Position numbers and translations under genes: made by a program. A stretch of DNA of 64,000 nucleotides from Cryptomeria japonica (Eukaryota > Streptophyta > Pinopsida > Cupressales > Cupressaceae). Positions 46,854 to 56,601 of this stretch are shown here, one piece after another. The notes beneath the pieces were generated by a model, which ran no database searches, was not told the DNA's origin, and saw nothing but the letters and a program-made list of their open reading frames with translations. The DNA is taken from NCBI RefSeq assembly GCF_030272615.1, contig NC_081408.1, positions 768,415,830 through 768,479,829 of the forward strand, written 5' to 3'. The stretch's first letter is position 1. Every line of letters starts with the position of its first letter.

Positions 46854-48172
46854 TGTTGGAATGTGTTGTTGTCATTGAAGTCAAAATATTTCTGTGTTCT
46901 TGTGCTTCAGTGTTGCAAAGAGTTGGTTTGGTTGGTATATTGTAGATATGCTGATACGGATTTAAGGATTCAGAGATTAGTATCTTCAGTTGATTCAACA
47001 TGAGTTTTAGTGTTCTGGAAGGTGATTTGATCAAGTTATGTGGTTCGGTGTGATGACTGGTTTTTCTGTTGGTTCTGTATTGCAAAGTTATAATTTCTAG
47101 TTTGTATTGCTCTGAAATTGAATCATTACATGTTGAGTAGATTTTGGAGTTTTTGGGACGTTCATGTGTGTCCTTAGTCCAAGTGGTTCATAATTTGAAA
47201 CTTCACAAGCATATCTTTCAGTTTGTCAGTAAGTTATGTTGGTGTTCTGGAGCTCCGGGAGGGAGATGATGATGATTCTAGTAATTTGAGTTGTTACGGT
47301 TGTTGTAGTGGAATTCACGTTGCGTTTTGATGTTTTTTCGATTGTGTTCTATTCATGTTGATGGTCCGCATTGATCATTGTGCACGCTATTGAAGATTTT
47401 ATTGGTTCGATGGTATTCTTCATGTTATACGACCTTATGTCCGACATGATGATTCTTGCATGTTGTGATTATCTTGGTGAGATATTCGATGGTGTTGCAT
47501 GTTCAAGGTTTTTGATTTAGGTCCATGCTATATCCTTGCCAACATTGTATTGGTTCACATATTGATTTATGTATCATATGATGTAATTTTGTAAATAGGT
47601 CTTATGAGTTGAGCCGACCTTGAAATTAAGGTTGATGATTTGTATAAATAAGTGTAATAATCATGTAAGATGTGTGTCTGCATTCTTTGAGAGTGTTGTA
47701 TGTGCAAACAATAGAATTGATCTTTCAGAAGTGTGAAGAAGAGCATACAAGTGTTGCATAGCAGACAATGTGCTTAACTAGAACTGTGATCAGGCATTTG
47801 GAGATGTTATTCTTTCAGTTCATGTAATCCGAATTGTTGTTCGATCTTCATAAGGCAGTGTGCCTTCCCAGGGTTGTAGCCTTTTGTTGTTTTTGAGTAG
47901 TGAGCTCTAGGCAGTGTGCTTGAATGCATGTGCATTCCCCATTGTAATATTTACACATGTTATTGCATAATATTATCATATTGTGGGTACGTTTCCACGG
48001 TGGTTTTTCCCTTGACCAGGTTTTCCACATCAAAATTCTATGTGTTATGTGTGTTGTTGATGTGGTGTTTATCTTTGTTATTGTTGTTATTGATCAGATC
48101 TTAAATTGAGGTTAATTTGTTTATGTTTTCTGAAAATTGATTCACCCTCCCCCCCTTCTCAATTTTCCTACA
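46854..48172 (+). repeat. Solo copia LTR
   Basis: It starts TGTTGGAATGTG and ends TTTTCCTACA. Inside are TTGTATAAATAAG (TATA, near 47640), the GTGGTTTTTCCC...GGTTTTCCAC motif (48000-48028) and the CACCCTCCCCCCCTTCTCA end. No internal region or second LTR adjoins it, and no clean target duplication is visible, so exact ends are tentative. Confidence 0.65.
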
Positions 48173-49303
48173 TTGTTGTTGCCAACATGGACAAGGTAGG
48201 ACATTTGTCACATGACTATGAATTTAGATTATGATCCATGTGAACAAGTTGAAGGGATATGACTGAATTAACAAGGATAAAGGTAAATTATGGAATTTTT
48301 ACAATTATTTAAATAAAATAATAGCATGAGGGCTTCACTTAGTGAACCTAGGTTATAGCACATGTGTTCATGGCATACTAAATAATCCCCCTATTTTCAA
48401 AAAAATTACCCTAAACTCCTTTTTTGTCACCCCCTCCCAATACACAACATGAATTAAAAGCCCCCCTATTTTCATCAAATATTGTATTATTTCATAGCCG
48501 GAATTAAAAACCCCCCTATTTTCACTGATAGGCAATATATTGCACCCTCATTTTTGGGATATTCAAAACGCCAATATGAATGCACATGATATAATATTCC
48601 CTAGCCACTGAAGCCCTCGTGAATAAAGGATAGTAATTTAATTAATGGGATAGGATAAGGGTATTTAATAAATAAATATTTATTTAATTAAGGGTATTAA
48701 GGTAGGATGGAAATAAATATAGAATTAATTAAATAAATAATAAATATTTATTTAAATAATGCGTTAGAATAGGCCAAAATTATGTGTCTAGATAAGGCAC
48801 AATTTTAGGTGTAAATACATAATAAATTATGGGTGGGAGGAGATTCTAAGCTAGTCATAAGGGCTTTTGAAATTGGAGACTAGAGTTTGTAATAGTGGAG
48901 GTCATTTGGACATGACTAGATGGTTTGAAGGTATTATTTTTATGATTAATGCTTCTCGATTTGATTGTGTTATTTTTTGCATCAAAGTTTTGGATCACTC
49001 TATGTGATCCATCATCAGGATGAATGAGTGCAATCAAAGTAAGATAAGAAAGAATCAGAATTTAACAATTAAAAAAAGTTGAGGGAACAAGGGATGAAAC
49101 ACCAAATGAGTTCAAAAAGACTAAACCAAGAATAGATGAGATGAGTGAGAAAATAAAGATTAAAAATGAAAAAAAAGAGAGGTAAAAAATAAATTAAAAT
49201 AACATAAAAAGGACACAAGAAATAACAAATAAAGGGTAAGAAAAGGAAAAATAAGAAATCAACTAAAAAAGAGGGGGGTCAATATTGGTAGAAAAGGTAA
49301 CTA
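48173..49303. other. AT-rich non-coding DNA
   Basis: No gene. GAATTAAAARCCCCCCTATT TTCA occurs at 48451-48474 and 48501-48524, with a shorter copy at 48386-48399. A dispersed module containing TTTTTTGCATCAA and TTTTGGATCAC lies at 48951-49019. The rest is A-rich. Confidence 0.5.
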
Positions 49304-49308
49304 GGTGG

Positions 49309-49681
49309 TGTTACAAGTGTGGTTGTCATTGTAGCAAAAGATCGACCTACTAATGTCTAATACAACCACTAGACTTAGAGAATTCATAGGAGGCAGTTAA
49401 GCCATGTCACAAACCCGAGCTCTGTGTTGCATAGGACAAGGAGACCAAGGGCACACACCTTGCAACAATCCCCCCCAGTGCAAGCGAGGGGTTTGAACTT
49501 GTGACCAAGCTCTGATACCACTTGTTACAAGTGTGGTTGCCATTGCACCAAAAGATCGACCTGTTAATGTCTGATACAACCGCTATACTTATAGAATCCA
49601 CATGAGACGGTTAAGCCATGTTACAAACCCGAGTGTTGCACTGCACAACACAAGGAGACCAAGGGCACACACCTTGCAATA
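49309..49681 (-). mobile_element. TRIM: terminal-repeat retrotransposon in miniature, 373 bp
   Basis: Two 159-bp direct repeats (49309-49467 and 49523-49681) flank 55 bp. On the - strand the order is LTR ending CTTGTAACA, AGTGGTATCAGAGCTTGG (initiator tRNA-Met primer site, 49522-49505), a short spacer, CACTGGGGGGGAT (polypurine tract, 49480-49468), then LTR starting TGTTGCAAGG. GGTGG flanks it at 49304-49308 and 49682-49686. It codes for nothing and would depend on another element's proteins. The repeats differ at a dozen or more sites, so the insertion is old. Confidence 0.88.
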
Positions 49682-49831
49682 GGTGGCAGATTGGGTTGCC
49701 AATAATGATGTGGGACTAAGAGATATGAGAAGATTTTCTTTTGAATGTTGGTGGGATAATTTCTTTTCTCAACCTTTGAAATGCATGCAATCCGATATTA
49801 AGGGGCCTCCTAAACAATAATAAGTTGTTTT

Positions 49832-51262
49832 TGTTGGCATTTGCATGAAGATTGCATTAATGATTTGTTATGTTCTCATTGATGTCAATTAACCGGTAAT
49901 GTATTTGTTATAATATTGTTTTGTAACTGGTAGGAAGAGCTAGTGAAAGGAATTGTAACCGGTAGGTAATTTTGTGGAGTGAACCGATATTGCTAAGTAT
50001 TGAAGAGTTGAACCAGTAAACCCTACCTTTTTTCTTGATAAACCCTAACCGATTAAGTTTCGTGAATTGGTTATATTGGTTTATGATCTGATGATGAGCA
50101 GTAATGATTATGAAACGTACAGATATTATATGAGGAAGAGTTTCAAAGTATTTTGGGCTCATCGAGTTAATGTTTTTATCTTGGGAATGAGCAAGTATAT
50201 TGCATGTAATGCAAAGCGCGTGATGAGTTACTGAGTTCGATGAAGCGGTGATCAAGGAGCCATCGAGGCTTTCTTGAATGATGTGCAAAGATTGTTATGT
50301 AATCCAATGGTCATACCTGAACCGACTTGTTTGTAATCTCTATGAGAGAATTAGGTTTTTGTTGCGTTACCGACCTAATTGATTTGTTTATAAGGTTGAT
50401 GATTTGTTTTGTTTAGAGAGTTGGCAAAGTTGAATTGAGTGTGTAGTTGTTGAACCAGATGATGTATCTACAGTTTGTGTAAAAGCAAATAAGAGCATGA
50501 AAAGGATCTGAACAAGCAAGTGTAGTGCTATTCTATCAAATCAGCGAACTCCTATTGTTTTCTAACAATTACAGTAGTAAAAGCCCCTAACCGGGTAAGT
50601 TGTAACAAGCTTTGTATTATTCAAATCCTCTAACTAGGTGGTCCATTAGCTTGGATTTTAAATCCTTTACCAAGGTTACTCCTCACAGGGTATTGCTTCT
50701 AACAAGGCATTATAGTTAATCCCTTAACCGGGTGGTCCCTAACAAGATTTGTTCTTAACAAGACTTTTTGTAAAAGCTTTACAAGCTTGGCTCCTAACAG
50801 GGCAAACTTTAGAAGAGTTCAGATAGTTATCTTGTGAGTCTCATCTCACCATGGTTTTTCCCATTTGGGTTTCCACGTCAAAAATATTGTGTCAAGTGGT
50901 GAATGTTTTTGTGGTTATGTTTCTATGGTTGAATTTCTTAACTACTTAATCCACTTTGATAAGTCATGTTAACCAGCAATGATCTAAAATAAGGTTTTAC
51001 TTATGTCAAGTAAAAGTATTTGAATGTTTGAGAGTTTCAAGTTGTTTACTATTATCTATTGTAGCAATCAACCAGTTTATCTTGATAGTTTATTCTTACA
51101 AAGATATTGCATTTATAGTTCAGTGGTTTAACTTGTTAGTTTCAAAGTTTACTTTGAGAAGTTGTTTCTGAGTAAGGTGAAAGTTTATCAGTTTTTCTAT
51201 CTACTGATTCACCCCCCCCTCTCAGTAGTTGACCGGATCCTTATTCTTTCATCATACCATCA
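49832..51262 (+). repeat. 5' LTR of the copia element
   Basis: It starts TGTTGGCATTTGC and ends ATACCATCA. It contains many AACCGG/ACCGGT motifs, the ATGGTTTTTCCC...GGGTTTCCACGTC motif (50850-50880) and the GATTCACCCCCCCCTCTCAG end. It is paired with 55192-56596. Confidence 0.9.
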
Positions 51263-51264
51263 AT

Positions 51265-51276
51265 TGGTGTCAGAGC
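51265..51276 (+). promoter_or_regulatory. Primer-binding site, initiator tRNA-Met type
   Basis: TGGTGTCAGAGC lies two bases after the LTR. It differs by one base from the standard TGGTATCAGAGC. Confidence 0.85.
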
Positions 51277-51334
51277 ACTTCTAAGGTCCTCTAAGGTCTA
51301 AGCCTAATATCTTGAGGTAAAGATCTTGTTGAAC

Positions 51335-51841
51335 ATGACGAAGAAGGAAGGTTTGAAGTTTAATAGAGAGAACTACAAAATATGCAGTGACAAAATTAAA
51401 ATTTATATCAAGAGTCTTGGAAATCAATACCGGGAACATGTTAATACTCAATATGTTGCACCTAGTGGGATTATGACTGATGATCAGAAGAAAGAGCAAC
51501 AAGAAAATAACCAAGCACTGGAAGCTATTATTAGTTCTTTGTCTGATGTAGAATATGTTGATGTTCATGGTCTGGAGACTGCACATGAGCTATGGAAGAA
51601 ACTTGAAGAGATTTTTAGCAATGATGAACATGTGAAGATTTCCAAGGAAGAGAGTCTAAGAGGAAAGTTTGATGACATGCAGATGGCTGAAGGTGAGAAT
51701 ATCCAACAATATGGTCAGAGGATAAAAAAGATTGTTGGAGAGATCAAGAGTGTTGATGGTAAAATGGATAATGCCACAATGGTTATTAAGGTGTTGAGAA
51801 CCATGTTACCGATCTACGCTATCCGAGTTACAACCATTTAG
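51335..51841 (+). pseudogene. Copia gag (UBN2-like)
   Basis: From the ATG at 51335 (MTKKEGLKFNRENYKIC) the frame shows the copia gag pattern: an F-x-R-x-N-Y-x-x-C start, HELWKKLEEIFSND, then QMAEGENIQQYGQRIKKIV. TAG at 51839 and a frameshift separate it from the zinc-knuckle part at 51982. Confidence 0.8.
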
Positions 51842-51981
51842 GAGCTAAAGTGAATTGACAAAACCAAGGTAACCCTTGACTCCATCATTGGTAAGCTTAC
51901 TACACTTTTGAATTAAATGGTTATGATGGTAGTATTCAAAAATTTGAATCTGCATTTAGAGCTTCAATTTCGAACCCATCT

Positions 51982-52590
51982 ATGAGGAAAAGTAGAGATG
52001 TCAGTCACTATCATGAATCTAGATCCAGTAGAGAAATTGATGACGAAGACAGTTTGGTTGAGCTTGAAGCATTGTTGGCCAAGCGATTGCCCAGAGGTAC
52101 CGTTAAATATAGAGGTAAATTACCTTTGAAATGTTTTGCATGCAACAAGATTGGACACATAGCTTCTAACTGTCCTAATGGTGATAATAAGCACAAGCAA
52201 GAGAAGTTCAAGAAGTACAAGAGAAAAGGAAAAAGAGAATGTCTTATTGCAGTTGATGGTGGTATCACTGATGAGGAATCTGAAGGTGATGCTAATGAAA
52301 ACATTGTCTTTGTAGCCATTAAAGAGGAGACATCCGATCAGAAAGCTTTAGTTTCTTGCATGGATAATTTTGATGATTGGATTATTGATAGTGGTTGTTC
52401 ACATCACATGATTGGTGATCGGAGAAAATATCTTTCTTTGAAGGAATTTGATGGCGGACTTGTAAGATTTGGTAATGACTCACCCTACATGGTTAAAGGT
52501 AAGGGAACTATTTCTCTTAATGGGAAGAGTTGTGCAGATGATGTCTATTGGGTTGAAGGTCTAAATCATAATCTTTTGAGTGTTGCTTAA
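51982..52590 (+). pseudogene. Copia zinc knuckle and aspartic protease
   Basis: CFACNKIGHIASNC is a perfect CCHC knuckle (C-x2-C-x4-H-x4-C). Protease follows with WIIDSGCSHHMIGDRRKY, where DSG is the active site. The segment ends at GLNHNLLSVA plus TAA, where intact copia proteins read on. Confidence 0.88.
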
Positions 52591-52729
52591 CTCAATGACA
52601 TAGGATACCCATTGGAGTTTAAGAATGGTATGTGCAAAATCTATGGGAACAAAGGTGAACTGATTGCAATCGGTAAGAAGACTCAAGGTAACCTATTTCA
52701 CCTGAATCCTAAAGTCAAAAACTATTTAA

Positions 52730-53571
52730 TTGCTAAAATGGGATGATTGTTGGCTTTGGCATAGGATATTTTGTTATTTAAATTTTGATAACATTGTTAA
52801 AGTGAGTAAGTCCAAGACAGTGAGAGGTTTGCCTCAGTTGGATGTACTGGTTAATGCTCTATGTAAGGAATGTCGGTTGGGAAAGATGACATCCTCAAAT
52901 TTTAAGAGCAAGTCTTTTTCAATGGAACATCTGTTAGATTTGGTTCATATAGACCTCTGTAGACCAACAAAGACTAAAAGTATTCAAGGTGATATATATT
53001 TCATGATCTTCACTGATGATTGCTCAAGATGATGTGGGTCACATTCTTGAAGGATAAAATAGAAGCATTTGGTAAATTCAAGGCATTGAGAGCCTTAGTT
53101 GAAAAGGAGAGTGGTAAGAAGATAAAGTATCTGAGGACTGATCAACGCAGTGAATTTACTTCTAAGGAGTTCACTAGATATTGGGAAGAGAATGGTATCA
53201 AACGACAACTTTCTGCACTGAGGATACCACAACAAAATGGTATTGCAGAGAGGAACAATCGATTAGTTGTTGAAGCTACTAGGACGATGTTGATACAAGG
53301 AGGTGTAGCAAAAACCTTTTGGAGAGAAGCTGTCATCACAACTATCTACACAATGAACATGATTTTGGTAAAAAGAGGCAAGGATAAGACTCCTTATGAA
53401 TACTGGTATGGTAGATCACCTAATGTTGGTTATTTCAAGATATTTGGTAGCAAATTATTTATTAAGAGAGGTGACTATATTAGTAAGTTTGAGGCTAAAA
53501 GTGAAGAAGGTATATTTCTTAGTTATTCCACCAAGAGTAAAGCCTACAAATGCTACAACAATCGGACATAG
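52730..53571 (+). pseudogene. Copia integrase
   Basis: The pre-integrase zinc finger region (LWHRIFCYLN, then CKECRLGKM) is followed by the core: LVHIDLCRPTKT (first D), KYLRTDQRSEFTSKEF (second D), PQQNGIAERNNR (E), and the GKDKTPYEYWYG block. A frameshift near 53020-53032 splits the core. RTDNGSEF has become RTDQRSEF. Confidence 0.88.
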
Positions 53572-54670
53572 AGAATCATTGAGAGTGTTGATGTTTGAGT
53601 GGATGAGTATCCCAAAGTCTCAGGGGAAGCCAGTGTGGAGAAAATGGATGAAGATCCTTGCATTTTGTTTTTGGAACCAAAACTTGTGAAACCTGTAACC
53701 GGTAAAGTAAATGTTGATGTACGAGTTCAACCGGAATGAGTAGACTCAGAAGAAGATGATGATAATGAAGAAGATTAACCTAAAGAAAATGATCATGTTA
53801 TTCTAAGGTATGTGAGACTCAATCACAATCCTGACAAATTTTTTGGAGATAAGGATGCTAGAGTACTAACCCGAAGAAGAATTAGAGATAATTCTTGCAT
53901 GATCTCCACTATTGAGCCTAGAACTGCTAAGGAAGCATTTGGAGATGATCATTGGGTCAAAGCTATGGAGGAGGAGCTTGATTAAATTGAGAAGAACAAT
54001 ACATGGACCCTATTACCCCGAACGGCGAATAAAAATGTGATGGGTACTAAGTGGGTTTTTAGGAACAAGCTACATGAAGATGGTATAGTAGTCCGAAACA
54101 AAGCTGGATTGGTTTGCAAAGGTTATGCACAAGAAGAAGGAGAAGATTATGTTGAGACTTTTGTACCAGTTGCTAGACTGGAAGGTTTCATAACTTTACT
54201 GGCTTTTGTAGGTCATAAGGGATTCAAAGTATATCAGATGGATGTGAAGTCTGCATTTTTGAATGGTATACTGGAAGAAGAAGTATACATTGAGTAGCCA
54301 GATGGTTATGCCTTAACTGATAAAAAAGACATGGTAGGTAAGTTGCACAAGGTGCTATATGGATTAAAGCAAGCACTAAGAGCATGGTATGAAAGACTTC
54401 ATTCACACCTGATGAAGATAGGTTTTTAGAGAACTAGTGAAGATAGTAACATACATCTCAAATCTGAAGGAGATAAGATACTGGTTAGTGAAGTGTTTGT
54501 GGATGATATCATATTTGGAGGAAATGATGACATGAGAAATGACTTTGTAAATGAAATGAAAAGTGAGTTTGAAATGTCTCTAGTGGGAGAGATAAAAAAA
54601 ATCATAGGTTTGCGAATACAACAAATGAAGAGTGGTATTTTCATTACATAGTCTAAGTATGCGAAAGAGG
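53572..54670 (+). pseudogene. Copia reverse transcriptase
   Basis: Recognisable blocks: [46 protein letters not shown] and VFVDDIIFGGND, the last holding the catalytic aspartates (FVDD for the usual YVDD). TAG stops interrupt it at about 54296 and 54427, and more lie in the upstream connector. Confidence 0.85.
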
Positions 54671-54691
54671 TATTAAAGACATTTGGTATGA

Positions 54692-55183
54692 GTGACTGTA
54701 AACCAATTGGGACACAGGTCAATGATTGGAAAATTGCACTATGTTGTTCACAGCAGATCGAATATAGCTCATGCAGTTGGTCTAGTTGCTAGATTTCAGA
54801 AGAATCCTAAGGAAACACATTTGATAGCAACCAAGAGGATATTTAGATATTTGAAAGGTACTGTTGACTATGGATTATGGTATCCATATGAAGGAAACTT
54901 TGACTTGAAGGTGTATACAAATGCAGATTGGGTAGGTAATGTTGATGATCGGAAAAGCATAACTGGTGGAGCATTCTTTCTGGGAGGAAGACTTGTTTCA
55001 TGGGGTAGCAAGAAACAGAGTTGTATTTCATAGTCTACTGCTGAAGCTGAGTATGTTGCTACTTATATGAATTGTACCCAGACTATCTGGATGAGGCACA
55101 TTTTGGAAGGTTTCAGGATGAAGTTTACAGAACCTGTAAAGATCTTATGTGATAGTACCAGTGCCATAAATATTTCAAAGAAT
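54692..55183 (+). pseudogene. Copia RNase H
   Basis: It contains TNADWVGNVDDRKSITGGAF and SWGSKKQSCIS, then after a TAG the STAEAEYVA block and LCDSTSAINISKN. Here it fuses directly to LTR sequence, so the last part and everything up to the LTR has been lost. Confidence 0.85.
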
Positions 55184-55191
55184 CGGTAATG

Positions 55192-56596
55192 TATTTGTTC
55201 TGTTGTCATTGATGTCAATTAACCGGTAATGCATTTGTTATAATGTTGTTTTGTAACCAGTAGGAAGAGCTAGTGAAAGGAACTGTAACCGGTAGGTAAG
55301 TTTGTGGAGTGAACCGGTATCGCTAAGTATTGGAGAGTTGAACTAGTAAAACCTACCTGTTGTTTTGATAAACCCTAACCGATTAAGTTTCATGAATTGG
55401 TTATATTGGTTTATGATCTGATGATGAGCGGTAATGATTATGACACGTATGCATATTATATGAGGAAGAGTTTCAAAGTGTTTTTGGCGCGTTGAGTTAA
55501 TGTTTTTATCTTGGGAATGAGCAAGTATATTGAATATAATGCAAAGTACGTGATGAGTTATTGAGTTCGATGAAGCGGTGATCAAGGAGCCGTCAAGGCT
55601 TTCTTGAATGATGTGCAAAGATTGTTATGTAATCCAATCGTCATACATGAACTGACTTGTTTGTAATCTCTATGAGAGAATTAGGTTTTTGTTATGTTAC
55701 CGACCTAACTGATTTATTTATAAGGTCGATGAGTTGTTTTGTTTAGAGAGTTGGCAAATTTGAATTGAGTGTGTGGTTGTCGAACCAGATGATGTATCTG
55801 CAGTTTGTGTAAAAGAAGATAAGAGCATGAAAAGGATCTGAACAAGCAAGTGTAGTAATATTCTATCAGATCAACAAACTCCTGTTGTTTTCTAACAATT
55901 ACAATAGTAAAAGCCCCTAACCGGGTAAGCTCTAACAAGCTTTGTGTTATTCAAATACTTGAACCAGGTGGTCCATTAGCTTGGATTTTAAATCCTTTAC
56001 CAAGGTTACTCCTCACAAGGCATTGTTTCTAACAAGGCATTATAGTTAATCCCTTAACCGGGTGGTCCCTAACAGGATCTATTCTTTACAGGACTTTATA
56101 AAAGCTTTAACAGGCTTGGCTCCTAACAAGGCGAACTTCAGAAGAGTTCAGATAGTTATCTTGTGAGTCTCATCTCATTGTGGTTTTTCCCATTTGGGTT
56201 TCCACATCAAAAATATTGTATCAAGTGGTGAATTTTTTTGTTGTTATGTTTCTATGGTTGAATTGCTTAACTACTTAATCCACTTTGATAAGTCATGTTA
56301 ATCGACAATGATCTAAAATAATGCATTACTTATGTCAAGTAAAAGTATTTTAACATTTGAGAGTTTCAAGTTGTTTACTGTTATTTTTTGTAACAATCAA
56401 CTGGTTTATCTTGACATTCTATCCTGACCTAGATATTGTATTTATAGTTCAGTGGTTTAACTTGTCACTTTCAAAGTTTACTTTGAGAAGTTGTTTTTAA
56501 GCAAGGTCAAAGTTTATCAGTTTTTTTATCTGCTATTTCACCCACCCCCCAACTCTCAGTAGTTAACCAGATCCTTATTCTTTCATTATACCATCA
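55192..56596 (+). repeat. 3' LTR of the copia element, 5' end deleted
   Basis: It matches the 5' LTR from about its 50th base (TTTGTTCTGTTGTCATTGATG) to the end ATACCATCA. GGTAATGTATTTGTT occurs at the junction and again inside the LTR, suggesting a short-homology deletion. Confidence 0.85.
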
Positions 56597-56601
56597 GTTT
56601 T

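Larger units (their letters stand above)
49832..56596 (+). mobile_element. Decayed Ty1/copia element with GTTTT target duplications
   Basis: The 5' LTR is at 49832-51262 and a 5'-truncated 3' LTR ends at 56596. GTTTT lies at 49827-49831 and 56597-56601. The internal order gag, protease, integrase, RT, RNase H is that of copia. The 3' internal part (RNase H end, any env-like ORF, polypurine tract) and the first bases of the 3' LTR are deleted at about 55183-55200. The LTRs differ by several percent. Confidence 0.9.

Noticed and set aside
46854-48172. Full copia element
   Set aside because: No primer site, internal region or second LTR adjoins it, so it is called a solo LTR.
49309-49681. Simple 159-bp tandem duplication
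   Set aside because: The presence of a primer site, a polypurine tract, TG...CA-type ends and a 5-bp target duplication makes a TRIM the better explanation.
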